In this document: piece after piece, positions 26,402 to 40,130 of the stretch | Position numbering within the stretch: position 1 is the stretch's first letter | How the letters are laid out: every line of letters begins with the position of its first letter | From: Calliopsis andreniformis | Taxonomy: Eukaryota; Arthropoda; Insecta; Hymenoptera; Andrenidae | Reading direction: 5' to 3' | Length of the DNA stretch: 64,000 nucleotides | NCBI RefSeq assembly: GCF_051401765.1 | Contig: NW_027480507.1 | Location: 1,054,001-1,118,000 of the forward strand | The notes under the pieces: generated by a model | The model's input: the letters and a program-made list of their open reading frames with translations, nothing else | Database searches by the model: none | Told to the model about the DNA's origin: nothing | Position numbers and translations under genes: made by a program

Positions 26402-28669
26402 TCAATCTTCAATCCTCAATCCTCAATCCTCAATCCTCAATCTTTAATCCCCAATCCTCAATTTTCAATCCTCAATCCTCAATCCTCAATCCTCAATCCT
26501 CAATCTTCAATCCTCAATCCTCAATCCTCAATCCTCAATCGTCAGTCTTCAATCCTCAATACTCAATCTTCAATCCTCAATCCTCAATCCTCAATCCTCA
26601 ATCCTCAATCCTCAATTCTCAACCCTCATTCTTCAGTCCTCAATACCCAATCCTCAACCTTCAATCCTCAATCCTCAATCCTCAATCCTCAGACCTGAAT
26701 CATCAATCCTCAATCATCAATCCTCAGTCCCAAATCCTCAATCTTCAATACTCAATCCTCAATCCTCAATCTTCAATCCCCAATACTCAATCTTCAATCC
26801 TCAATCCCCAATCCTCAATCCTCAATCCTCAATCTTCAATCCTCAATCCTCAATCCTCAATCCTCAATCCTCAATACTCAATCCTCAACCGTCAACATTC
26901 AATCCTCAATACTCAATCTTCAATCCTCAATTCTCAATCCTCAATCCTCAATCCTCATTCTTCAATACTCAATACCCAATCCTCAATCTTCAATCCTCAA
27001 TCCTCAATCCTCAATCCTCAATCCTCAATACTCAATCCTCAATCCTCAATTCTCAATCCTCAATACTCAATCCTCAATCCTCAATCCTCAATCCTCAATC
27101 CTCAGTCTTCAATCCTCAATACTCAATCTGCAATCTTCAATCCTCAATCCTCAATCCTCAATCCTCATTCTTCAATCCTCAATACCCAATCCTCAATCTT
27201 CAATCCTCAATCCTCTATCGTCAATTCTCAATCCTCAATCCTCAATCCTCAGACCTCAAACATCAATATTCAACCCTCAGTCCTCGCCCTCAATCCACAA
27301 CCCTCAATCCTCAATCCTCAATCTTCAATCATCGATATTCAATCTTCAATACTCAATCCTCAATCCTCAATCCTCAATCTTTAATCCTCAAACCTCAACC
27401 TTCAATCCTCAATCCTCAATCTTCAATCCTCAATCCTCCATACTCAATCTGCAATCTTCAATCCTCAATCCTCAATCCTCAATCCTCATTCTTCAATCCT
27501 CAATACCCAATCCTAAACCTTCAATCCTCAACCCTCAACCCTCAATTCTCAATCCTCAAACCTCAATCCTCAATTCTCAGTCCTCAATACTAAATCTTCA
27601 ATAATCAGTCCTCAATCCTCAATCCTCAATACTCAATCCTCAATCGTCAATCCTCAATCTCCAATCCTCAATCCTCAATCTTCAATCCTCAATACTCAAT
27701 CCTCAATCCTCAATCCTCAATTCTCAATCCTCAATACTCAATCTTCAATAATCAATCCTCAATTCCGAATCCTCAATACTCAATCCTCAATCGTCAATCC
27801 TCAATCCCCAATCCTCAATCTTCAATCCTCAATCCTCAATCCTCAATCCACAATCCTTAATCTTCAATCCTCAATACTCAATCTTCAATACTCAATCCTC
27901 AATCCTCAATCCTCAATACTCAATCCTCAATCCTCAATATTCAATCCTCGATAATCAGAATTCAATCCTCAATCCTCAATCCTCAAACCTCAATCCTCAT
28001 TTTTCAATCCTCAATACCCAATCCTCATTCTTCAATCCTCAATACCTAATCCTCAATCTTCAATACTCAATCCTCAATCCTTAACTCTCAATCCTCGATC
28101 CTCAGTCCTCAGTCCTCAAACCTCAATCCTCAACCCTCAGCCCTCATCCTCAATCCTCAATCCTCAATCCTCAATCCCCAATCTTCAATCCTCAATACTC
28201 AATCTTCAATAATCATTCCTCAATTCTCAATCCTCAATACTCAATCCTCAATCGTCAGCCTTAATCCCCAATCCTCAATTTTCAATCCTCAATCCTCAAT
28301 CCTCAATCCTCAATCCTCAATCTTCAATCCTCAATACTCAAACTTCAATCCTCAATCCTCAATCCTCAATCCTCAATCCTCAATCCTCAATCCTCAACAT
28401 TCAATCCTCAATACTCAATCTTCAATCCTCAATCCTCAATCCTCAATCCTCAATCGTCAGTCTTCAATCCTCAATACTCAATCTTCAATCCTCAATCCTC
28501 AATCCTCAATCCTCAATCATCAATCGTCAATCCTCAATCCTCAATCCTCAATACTCAATCCTCAATCCTCAATATTCAATCCTCGATAATCAGAATTCAA
28601 TCCTCAATCCTCAATCCTCAAACCTCAATCCTCATTTTTCAATCCTCAATACCCAATCCTCATTCTTCA

Positions 28670-31600
28670 ATCCTCAATACTCAATCTGCAATCTTCAATC
28701 CTCAATCCTCAATCCTCAATCCTCATTCTTCAATCCTCAATACCCAATCCTCAATCTTCAATCCTCAATCCTCAATCCTCAATTCTCAATCCTCAATCCT
28801 CAATCCTCAGACCTCAAACATCAATATTCAACCCTCAGTCCTCGCCCTCAATCCACAACCCTCAATCCTCAATCCTCAATCTTCAATCATCGATATTCAA
28901 TCTTCAATACTCAATCCTCAATCCCCAATCGTCAATCTTTAATCCTCAATCCTCAACCTTCAATCCTCAATCCTCAATCTTCAATCCTCAATCCTCAATC
29001 CTCAATCCTCAATCCTCAATCCTCAATCCTCAATCCTCAATCTTCAATCCTCAATACTCAATTTTCAATCCTCAATCCTCAATCCTCAATCCTCAACCCT
29101 CAATCCTCATTCTTCAATCCTCAACACCCGATCCTCAATCTTCAACCCTCAATCCTCAATCCTGAATTCTCAATCCTCAATCCTCAATCCTCAGACTTCA
29201 AACATCAATACTCAAACCTAAGTCCTCGTCCTCAATCCATAATCCTCAGTTCTCAAACCTCAATCCTGAATCCTCAATCCTGAATCATCGATCTTCAGCC
29301 CTCAGTCCTCAACAATCAGTTGTCAATCCTCAATCCTCAATAGAATATCCTCAATTCACAGGTCTCAATACTCAATACTCAACCTGCAATCTTCAAATCT
29401 CTACCCACAAACATCAATTCTCATCACTCAACCCTCAACACTCAGTTCCCAATCCTCAATCTTCAATCCTCAATCCTCAATCCTCAATCCCCAATCATCA
29501 ATCTTCAATCCTCAATACTCAATCTTCAATCCTCAATCCTCAATACTCAATCCTCAATCCCCAATCCTTAATCCTCAACCGTCAACATTCAATCCTCAAT
29601 ACTCAATCTTCAATCCTCAATCCCCAATCCTCAATCCTCAATCCTCATTCTTCAATCCTCATTACCCAATTCTCAATCATCAATCCTCAATCCTCAATCC
29701 TCAATCCTCAATCCTCAATCCTCAATCATCAATCGTCAATCTTCAATCCTCGTTCCCAAATACTCAATGTTCAATACTCAATCCTCAATACTCAATCTTC
29801 AATCCTCAATACTCAATCTTCAATCCTCAATCCTCAATCCTCAATCCTGAATCCTCATTCTTCAATCCTCAATACCCAATCCTCAACCTTCAATCCTCAA
29901 TCCTCAATCCTCAATTCTCAATCCTCAATCCTCAGTCCTCAGTCCTCAAACCTCAATCCTCAACCCTCAGCCCTCATCCTCAATCCTCAATTCTCAATCT
30001 TCAATCCTCAATCTTCAATCCTCAGCACTCAATCTGCAATATTCAATCCTCTATCCTCAATCCTCAATTCTCAATGTTCAATCCTCAATACCCAATCCTC
30101 AATCTTCAATCCTCAATCCCCAATCCTCAATCCTCAATCCTCAATCCTCAATCCTCAGTCCTCAGTCCTCAACCATCAATCCTGAATCCTCAATCCTGCA
30201 TCCTCAATCTTCAGCCCTCTGTCCTCAACAATCGGTTGTCAATCCTCAATCTTCAATACTCAATCGTCAATACTCAGTCCTCAATCCTCAATCCTCAATT
30301 CTCGTTCCTCAATCCTCAATCTTCAATCCTCAATACTCAATCTTCAATAATCAATCCTCAATTCTCAATCCTCAACACTCAATCCTCAATCGTCAGTCCT
30401 CAATCCGCAATCCCCAATCTTCAATCCTCAATCCTCAATCCTCAATCCTCAATCCTCAATCTTCAATCCTCAATACTCAAACTTCAATCCTCAATCCTCA
30501 ATACTCAATCCTCAATCCTCAATCCTCAATCCTCAATTTTCAATCCTCAATACTCAATCTTCAATCCTCACTCCTCAATCCTCAATCCTCAATCGTCAGT
30601 CTTCAATCCTCAATACTCAATCTTCAATCCTCAATCCTCAATCCTCAATCCTCAATCCTCAACCCTCAATACTCAATCCTCATTCTTCAATCCTCAATAC
30701 CAAATCCTCAATCTTCAATCCTCAATCCTCAATCCTCAATCCTCAATCCTCAATCATCAATCCTCAATCATCAATCCTCAGTCCCAAATCCTCAATCTTC
30801 AATACTCAATCCTCAATCCTCAATCTTCAATACCCAATACTCAATCTTCTATCCTCAATCCCCAATCCTCAATCCTCAATCCTCAATCCTCAATCCTCAG
30901 TCCTCAGTCCTCAACCATCAATCCTGAATCCTCAATCCTGCATCCTCAATCTTCAGCCCTCTGTCCTCAACAATCAGTTGTCAATCCTCATTCTTCAATA
31001 CTCAATCGTCAATCCTCAGTCCTCAATCCTCAATCCTCAATTCTCGTTCCTCAATCCTCAATCCTCAGCCCTCAGTCCTCATCCCCAATTCTCAATTCTC
31101 AATCCTCAATCCTCAATCCTCAATCTTCAATCCTCAATAATCAATCTCCAATCCTAGATCCTCAATCCCCAATCCTCAATCCTTAATCCTCAATCCTTAA
31201 TCAACAATCTTCAATCCTCAATCCCAAGACCTCAATGTTCAATCCTCAATCCTCAATCCTCAGTCCTCAATCCTGAATCCTCAATCCTCAAACCTCAATC
31301 CTCAACCGTCAGTCCTCGTCCTCAATCCTCAATCCTCAATCCTCAATCCTCTATCTTCAATCCTCAATACTCAATATTCAATCCTCAATCCTCGATCCTC
31401 AATCCTCAATCTTCAATCGTCAATCCTCAATCCTCAATCCTCAATCATCATTCATCTATCCTCAATACCCAATCCTCAATCTTCAGTCCTCAATCCTCAA
31501 TCCTCAATTCTCAATCCTCTATCCTCAGTACTCAGTCCACAGTCCTCAATCCTCAATCCTCAACCCTCAGCCCACATCCACAATCCTCAATCCTCAACCC

Positions 31601-31740
31601 TCAATCCTCTATATTCAATCCTCAATACTCAATATTCAATCCTCAATCCTCGATCCTCAATCCTCAATCTTCAATCCTCAATCCTCAATCCTCAATCCTC
31701 AATCATCATTCTTCTATCCTCAATACCCAATCCTCAATCT
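28670..31740. repeat. 3.1-kb block, left copy (right copy about 34975-38045)
   Basis: It overlaps the end of higher-order copy c, so the duplication event took in the c end and what lies beyond. It holds a D pair, island B at 29247, then a region with TTGAATCC-like units, two island C copies (30169, 30910), module F and a TCATCATTCATC segment near 31445. The spacing to the right copy is 6,297 bases in the middle, which equals 6,307 minus ten hexamers (901 x 7). All ten hexamers can be located between 30074 and 36371. Confidence 0.85.
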
Positions 31741-33450
31741 TCAAACCTCAATCCTCCATACTCAATCTGCAATCTTCAATCCTCAATCCTCAATCCTCAA
31801 TCCTCATTCTTCAATCCTCAATACCCAATCCTCAACCTTCAATCTTCAACACTCAACCCTCAATTCTCAATCCTCAAACCTCAATCCTCAATTCTCAGTC
31901 CTCAATACTAAATCTTCAATAATCAGTCCTCAATTCTCAATCCTCAATACTCAATCCTCAATCGTCTATCCTCAATCTCCAATCCCCAATCCTCAATCTT
32001 CAATCCTCAATACTCAATCCTCAATCCTCAATCCTCAATTCTCAATCCTCAATACTCAATCTTCAATAATCAATCCTCAATTCCGAATCCTCAATACTCA
32101 ATCCTCAATCGTCAATCCTCAATCCCCAATCCTCAATCTTCAATCCTCAATCCTCAATCCTCAATCCACAATCCTTAATCTTCAATCCTCAATACTCAAT
32201 CTTCAATACTCAATCCTCAATCCTCAATCCTCAATACTCAATCCTCAATCCTCAATATTCAATCCTCGATAATCAGAATTCAATCCTCAATCCTCAATCC
32301 TCAAACCTCAATCCTCATTTTTCAATCCTCAATACCCAATCCTCATTCTTCAATCCTCAATACCTAATCCTCAATCTTCAATACTCAATCCTCAATCCTT
32401 AACTCTCAATCCTCGATCCTCAGTCCTCAGTCCTCAAACCTCAATCCTCAACCCTCAGCCTTCATCCTCAATCCTCAATCCTCCACCTTCAATCCTCAAT
32501 CCTCAATCCTCAGGCCTCAATCCTCAATCCTGAATCCTCAGTCCTCAAACCACAATCCTGAATCCTCAATCCTGAATCCTCATTCTTCAGACATCTGACC
32601 TCAACTATCAGACGTCAATCCTCAATCCTCAATAGAATATCATCAATTCACAGTTTTCAATGCTCAATACTCAATCTGCAATCTTCAAGTCTCTATCCAC
32701 AAACATCAATTCTCATCACTCAACCCTCAACACTCAGTCCCCAATTCTCAATCTTCAATCCTCAATCCTCAATCCGCAATCCTCAATCCTCAATCTTCAA
32801 TCCTCAATACTCAATCTTCAATCCTCAATCTTCAATCCCCAATCCTCAATCCTCAATCCCCAATCATCAATCTTCAATCCTCAATACTCAATCTTCAATC
32901 CTCAATCCTCAATCCTCAATCCTCAATCCTCAATACTCAATCCTCAACCGTCAACATTCAATCCTCAATACTCAATCTTCAATCCTCAATTCTCAATCCT
33001 CAATCCTCAATCCTCATTCTTCAATACTCAATACCCAATCCTCAATCTTCAATCCTCAATCCTCAATCCTCAATCCTCAATCCTCAACACTCAATCCTCA
33101 ATCCTCAATTCTCAATCCTCAATACTCAATCCTCAATCCTCAATCCTCAATCCTCAATACTCAGTCTTCAATCCTCAATACTCAATCTGCAATCTTCAAT
33201 CCTCAATCCTCAATCCTCAATCCTCATTCTTCAATCCTCAATACCCAATCCTCAATCTTCAATCCTCAATCCTCAATCCTCAATTCTCAATCCTCAATCC
33301 TCAATCCTCAGACCACAAACATCAATATTCAACCCTCAGTCCTCGCCCTCAATCCACAACCCTCAATCCTCAATCCTCAATCTTCAATCATCGATATTCA
33401 ATCTTCAATACTCAATCCTCAATCCTCAATCCTCAATCTTTAATCCTCAA
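31741..33450. repeat. Copy of 6.87-kb unit material inserted between 3.1-kb blocks
   Basis: At about 31740 the sequence switches from the TCTATCC...CCCAATCC context to TCTTCAAACC-TCAATCC-TCCATAC. It then follows copy a from about 12090 to 13800 (spacing near 19,656), with module E at 32266 and island A at 32587. Small private changes: TCAACAC at 33086 and CAGACCACAAAC at 33308. It shows that a piece of the left array was copied or moved more than 10 kb to the right. Confidence 0.8.
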
Positions 33451-34974
33451 TCCTCAATCTTCAATCCTCAATCCTCAATCTTCAATCCTCAATCCTCAAT
33501 CCTCAATCCTCAATCCTCAATCCTCAATCCTCAATCCTCAATCTTCAATCCTCAATACTCAATTTTCAATCCTCAATCCTCAATCCTCAACCCTCAATCC
33601 TCATTCTTCAATCCTCAACACCCGATCCTCAATCTTCAACCCTCAATCCTCAATCCTGAATTCTCAATCCTCAATCCTCAACCCTCAGACTTCAAACATC
33701 AATACTCAAACCTAAGTCCTCGTCCTCAATCCACAATCCTCAGTTCTCAAACCTCAATCCTGAATCCTCAATCCTGAATCATCAATCTTCAGCCCTCAGT
33801 CCTCAACAATCAGTTGTGAATCCTCAATCCTCAATAGAATATCCTCAATTCACAGGTCTCAATACTCAATACTCAACCTGCAATCTTCAAATCTCTATCC
33901 ACAAACATCAATTCTCATCACTCAACCCTCAACACTCAGTTCCCAATCCTCAATCCTCAATCCTCAATCCTCAATCCTGAATCCTCATTCTTCAATCCTC
34001 AATACCCAATCCTCAACCTTCAATCCTCAATCCTCAATCCTCAATTCTCAATCCTCAATCCTCAGTCCTCAGTCCTCAAACCACAATACTCAACCCTCAG
34101 CCCTCATCCTCAATCCTCAATCCTCAATCCTCAATCCCCAATCTTCAATCCTCAATACTCAATCTTCAATAATCATTCCTCAATTCTCAATCCTCAATAC
34201 TCAATCCTCAATCGTCAGTCCTCAATCCCCAATCCTCAATTTTCAATCCTCAATCCTCAATCCTCAATCCTCAATCCTCAATCTTCAATCCTCAATACTC
34301 AAACTTCAATCCTCAATCCTCAATCCTCAATCCTCAATCCTCAATCCTCAATCCTCAACATTCAATCCTCAATACTCAATCTTCAATCCTCAATCCTCAA
34401 TCCTCAATCCTCAATCGTCAGTCTTCAATCCTCAATACTCAATCTTCAATCCTCAATCCTCAATCCTCAATCCTCAATCCTCAATCCTCAATCCTCAATC
34501 CTCATTCTTCAGTCCTCAATACCCAATCCTCAACCTTCAATCCTCAATCCTCAATCCTCAATCCTCAAACCTGAATCATCAATCCTCAATCATCAATCCT
34601 CAGTCCCAAATCCTCAATCTTCAATACTCAATCCTCAATCCTCAATCTTCAATCCCCAATACTCAATCTTCAATCCTCAATCATCAATCCTCAATCATCA
34701 ATCCTCAATCCTCAATCCTCAATCCTCAATCCTCAATACTCAATCCTCAACCGTCAACATTCAATCCTCAGTACTCAATCTTCAATCCTCAATTCTCAAT
34801 CCTCAATCCTCAATCCTCATTCTTCAATACTCAATACCCAATCCTCAATCTTCAATCCTCAATCCTCAATCCTCAATCCTCAATCCTCAATACTCAATCC
34901 TCAATCCTCAATTCTCAATCCTCAATACTCAACCCTCAATCCTCAATCCTCAATCCTCAATCCTTAGTCTTCAA
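33451..34974. repeat. Mosaic with D variant, island B and TCAACAT run
   Basis: It contains the D variant near 33686, island B at 33738 and a TCAGCCC-TCATCC hexamer near 34107. It then holds a segment (34210-34960) that matches the start of the 6.87-kb unit through the TACTCAAACTTC landmark at 34296. A TCTTAGTC change near 34965 (CCTTAGTCTTC) is private. No gene is visible. Confidence 0.7.
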
Positions 34975-37900
34975 TCCTCAATACTCAATCTGCAATCTTC
35001 AATCCTCAATCCTCAATCCTCAATCCTCATTCTTCAATCCTCAATACCCAATCCTCAATCTTCAATCCTCAATCCTCAATCCTCAATTCTCAATCCTCAA
35101 TCCTCAATCCTCAGACCTCAAACATCAATATTCAACCCTCAGTCCTCGCCCTCAATCCACAACCCTCAATCCTCAATCCTCAATCTTCAATCATCGATAT
35201 TCAATCTTCAATACTCAATCCTCAATCCTCAATCCTCAATCTTTAATCCTCAATCCTCAACCTTCAATCCTCAATCCTCAATCTTCAATCCTCAATCCTC
35301 AATCCTCAATCCTCAATCCTCAATCCTCAATCCTCAATCCTCAATCTTCAATCCTCAATACTCAATTTTCAATCCTCAATCCTCAATCCTCAACCCTCAA
35401 TCCTCATTCTTCAATCCTCAACACCCGATCCTCAATCTTCAACCCTCAATCCTCAATCCTGAATTCTCAATCCTCAATCCTCAATCCTCAGACTTCAAAC
35501 ATCAATACTCAAACCTAAGTCCTCGTCCTCAATCCATAATCCTCAGTTCTCAAACCTCAATCCTGAATCCTCAATCCTGAATCATCGATCTTCAGCCCTC
35601 AGTCCTCAACAATCAGTTGTCAATCCTCAATCCTCAATAGAATATCCTCAATTCACAGGTCTCAATACTCAATACTCAACCTGCAATCTTCAAATCTCTA
35701 CCCACAAACATCAATTCTCATCACTCAACCCTCAACACTTAGTTCCCAATCCTCAATCTTCAATCCTCAATCCTCAATCCTCAATCCCCAATCATCAATC
35801 TTCAATCCTCAATACTCAATCTTCAATCCTCAATCCTCAATACTCAATCCTCAATCCCCAATCCTTAATCCTCAACCGTCAACATTCAATCCTCAATACT
35901 CAATCTTCAATCCTCAATCCCCAATCCTCAATCCTCAATCCTCATTCTTCAATCCTCATTACCCAATCCTCAATCATCAATCCTCAATCCTCAATCCTCA
36001 ATCCTCAATCCTCAATCCTCAATCATCAATCGTCAATCTTCAATCCTCAGTCCCAAATACTCAATGTTCAATACTCAATCCTCAATACTCAATCTTCAAT
36101 CCTCAATACTCAATCTTCAATCCTCAATCCTCAATCCTCAATCCTGAATCCTCATTCTTCAATCCTCAATACCCAATCCTCAACCTTCAATCCTCAATCC
36201 TCAATCCTCAATTCTCAATCCTCAATCCTCAGTCCTCAGTCCTCAAACCTCAATCCTCAACCCTCAGCCCTCATCCTCAATCCTTAATACTCAATCCTCA
36301 ATCCTCAACCTTCAATCCTCAGCACTCAATCTGCAATATTCAATCCTCTATCCTCAATCCTCAATCCTCAATGTTCAATCCTCAATACCCAATCCTCAAT
36401 CTTCAATCCTCAATCCCCAATCCTCAATCCTCAATCCTCAATCCTCAATCCTCAGTCCTCAGTCCTCAACCATCAATCCTGAATCCTCAATCCTGCATCC
36501 TCAATCTTCAGCCCTCTGTCCTCAACAATCAGTTGTCAATCCTCAATCTTCAATACTCAATCGTCAATACTCAGTCCTCAATCCTCAATCCTCAATTCTC
36601 GTTCCTCAATCCTCAATCTTCAATCCTCAATACTCAATCTTCAATAATCAATCCTCAATTCTCAATCCTCAACACTCAATCCTCAATCGTCAGTCCTCAA
36701 TCCGCAATCCCCAATCTTCAATCCTCAATCCTCAATCCTCAATCCTCAATCCTCAATCTTCAATCCTCAATACTCAAACTTCAATCCTCAATCCTCAATA
36801 CTCAATCCTCAATCCTCAATCCTCAATCCTCAATTTTCAATCCTCAATACTCAATCTTCAATCCTCACTCCTCAATCCTCAATCCTCAATCGTCAGTCTT
36901 CAATCCTCAATACTCAATCTTCAATCCTCAATCCTCAATCCTCAATCCTCAATCCTCAACCCTCAATCCTCAATCCTCATTCTTGAATCCTCAATACCAA
37001 ATCCTCAATCTTCAATCCTCAATCCTCAATCCTCAATCCTCAATCCTCAATCATCAATCCTCAATCATCCTATCCTCAGTCCCAAATCCTCAATCTTCAA
37101 TACTCAATCCTCAATCCTCAATCTTCAATACCCAATACTCAATCTTCAATCCTCAATCCTCAATCCTCAATCCTCAATCCTCAATCCTCAGTCCTCAGTC
37201 CTCAACCATCAATCCTGAATCCTCAATCCTGCATCCTCAATCTTCAGCCCTCTGTCCTCAACAATCAGTTGTCAATCCTCAATCTTCAATACTCAATCGT
37301 CAATCCTCAGTCCTCAATCCTCAATCCTCAATTCTCGTTCCTCAATCCTCAATCCTGAGCCCTCAGTCCTCATCCCCAATTCTCAATTCTCAATCCTCAA
37401 TCCTCAATCCTCAATCTTCAATCCTCAATAATCAATCTCCAATCCTAGATCCTCAATCCCCAATCCTCAATCCTTAATCCTCAATCCTTAATCCACAATC
37501 TTCAATCCTCAATCCCAAGACCACAATGTTCAATCCTCAATGCTCAATCCTCAATCCTCAATCCTCAGTCCTCAATCCTGAATCCTCAATCCTCAAACCT
37601 CAATCCTCAACCGTCAGTCCTCGTCCTCAATCCTCAATCCTCAATCCTCAATCCTCTATCTTCAATCCTCAATACTCAATATTCAATCCTCAATCCTCGA
37701 TCCTCAATCCTCAATCTTCAATCGTCAATCCTCAATCCTCAATCCTCAATCATCATTCATCTATCCTCAATACCCAATCATCAATCTTCAATCCTCAATC
37801 CTGAATCCTCAATTCTCAATCCTCTATCCTCAGTACTCAGTCCACAGTCCTCAATCCTCAATCCTCAACCCTCAGCCCACATCCACAATCCTCAATCCTC

Positions 37901-38045
37901 AACCCTCAATCTTCTACATTCAATCCTCAATACTCAATATTCAATCCTCAATCCTCGATCCTCAATCCTCAATCTTCAATCCTCAATCCTCAATCCTCAA
38001 TCCTCAATCATCATTCTTCTATCCTCAATACCCAATCCTCAATCT
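34975..38045. repeat. 3.1-kb block, right copy
   Basis: The order matches 28670-31740: D pair, island B at 35544, two island C copies (36467, 37202), module F at 37430 and the TCATCATTCATC segment near 37748. It has lost about 7-14 bases net around 37060, where CAATCATCC-TATCC replaces TCATCAATCC and a TCAATCC-CCAATCC pair is missing. Private changes include ACACTTAGTTCCC at 35740 and CCTGAGCCC near 37355. Confidence 0.85.
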
Positions 38046-40130
38046 TCAATCCTCAATCCTCAATCCTCAATTCTCAATCCTCTATCCTCAGTCCTCAGTC
38101 CTCAGTCCTCAAACCTCAATCCTCAACCCTCAGCCCTCATCCTCAGTCATCAATCCTCAATCCTCAATCCTCAATCCTCATTTTTCAATCCTCAATCCTC
38201 AAACCTCAATCCTCAATCTTCAATCCTCAACACTCAATCTGCAATATTCAATCCTCAATCCTCAATCCTCAATCCTCTATCCTCACTCTTCAATCCTCAA
38301 TACCCAATCCTCAATCTTCAGTCCTCAATCCTCAATCCTCAATTCTCAATCCTCAATCCTCAATGCTCAGACCTCAAACATCAATATTCAACCCTCAGTC
38401 CTCGTCCTCAATCCACAACTCTCAATCCTCAACCCTCAATCTTCAATCATCAATATTCAATCTTCAATCCTCAATCCTCAATCCTCAATCTTCAATCATC
38501 AATCCTCAATCTTCAATCCTCAATACTCAAACTTCAATCCTCAATCCTCAATCCTCAATACTCAATCCTCAATCCTCAATCCTCAACTTTCAATCCTCAA
38601 TACTCAATCTTCAATCCGCAATCCTCAATCCTCAATCCTCAATAGTCAGTCTTCAATCCTCAATACTCAATCTTCAATCCTCAATCCTCAATCCTCTATC
38701 CTCAATCCTCAATCCTCAATCCTCAATCCTCAGTCTTCAATCCTCCATACTCAATCTGCAATCTTCAATCCTCAATCCTCAATCCTCAATCCTCATTCTT
38801 CAATCCTCAATACCCAATCCTCAATCTTCAATCCTCAACCCTCAACCCTCAATTCTCAATTCTCAAACCTCAATCCTCAATTCTCAATCCTCAATACTAA
38901 ATCTTCAATAATCAGTCCTCAATTCTCAATCCTCAATACTCAATCCTCAATCGTCAATCCTCAATCTCCAATCCTCAATCCTCAATCTTCAATCCTCAAT
39001 ACTCAATCCTCAATCCTCAATACTCAATTCTCAATCCTCAATACTCAATCTTCAATAATCAATCCTCAATTCTCAATCCTCAATACTCAATCCTCAATCG
39101 TCAATCCTCAATCCCCAATCCTCAATCTTCAATCCTCAATCCTCAATCCTCAATCCTCAATCCTCAATCTTCAATCCTCAATACTCAATCTTCAATACTC
39201 AATCCTCAATCCTCAATCCTCAATCCTCAATCCTCAATCCTCAATATTCAATCCTCGATAATCAGTCTTCAATCCTCAATCCTCAATCCTCAAACCTCAA
39301 TCCTCATTTTTCAATCCTCAATACCCAATCCTCATTCTTCAATCCTCAATACCTAATCCTCAATCTTCAATACTCAATCCTCAATCCTTAACTCTCAATC
39401 CTCGACCCTCAGTCCTCAGTCCTCAAACCTCAATCCTCAACCCTCAGCCTTCATCCTCAATCCTCAATCGTCCACCTTCAATCCTCAATCCTCAATCCTC
39501 AGGCCTCAATCCTCAATCCTGTATCCTCAGTCCTCAAATCACAATCCCGAATCCTCAATCCTGAATCCTCATTCTTCAGACATTTGACCTCAACTATCAG
39601 ACGTCGATCCTGAATCCTCAATAGAATATCATCAATTCACAGTTTTCAATGCTCAGTACTCAATCTGCAATCTTCAAGTCTCTATCCACAATCATCAATC
39701 TTCAATCCTCAATACTCAATCTTCAATCCTCAATACTCAATCCTCAATCCTCAAACCTCAATCCTCAACCGTCAACATTCAATCCTCACTACTCAATCTT
39801 CAATCCTCAATCCTCAATCCTCAATCCTCAATCCTCATTCTTCAATCCTCAATCCTCAATCCTCAATCCTCAACCCTCATTCTTCAATCCTCAATACCCA
39901 ATCCTCAATCTTCAATCCTCAATCCTCAATCCTCAATTCTCAGTCCTCCATCCTCAGTCCTCAGTCCTCAAACCTCAATCCTCAGCCCTCAGCCCTCATC
40001 CTCAATCCTCATTCCTCAATCCTCAATCCTCAATCTTCAATCCTCAATACTCAATCTTCAATAATCAATCCTCAATTCTCAATCCTCAATACTCAATCCT
40101 CAATCGTCAGCCCTCAATCCCCAATCCTCA
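38040..40130. repeat. 2.1-kb tandem duplication, left copy
   Basis: It runs from a TCTATCC-TCAGTCC triplet through TCATTTT, a D copy at 38368, module E (TCGATAA-TCAGTCT) near 39255 and a truncated island A near 39576 to TCAGCCC-TCAATCC-CCAATCC. The next copy follows directly. The spacing of 2,096 bases near the A island equals 296 heptamers plus 4 hexamers (near 39990, 40227, 40493, 41549), 300 units in all. Confidence 0.9.

Larger units (their letters stand above)
24246..29510. repeat. Higher-order repeat, copy c, with two internal deletions
   Basis: It follows copy b and keeps its order, but lacks 1,084 bases at a junction near 25770-25780 and 378 bases at a junction near 28545. It gains one heptamer near 29090. 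Landmarks: TCGTCAGTC at 25735 pairs with b at spacing 6,872; TCCGCAATCC at 25777 pairs at 5,788; the E module at 28571 pairs at 5,410. Homology to b ends near 29510, about 150 bases short of a full unit. The first deletion removes module F-to-A material including the whole of island A. Confidence 0.88.
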
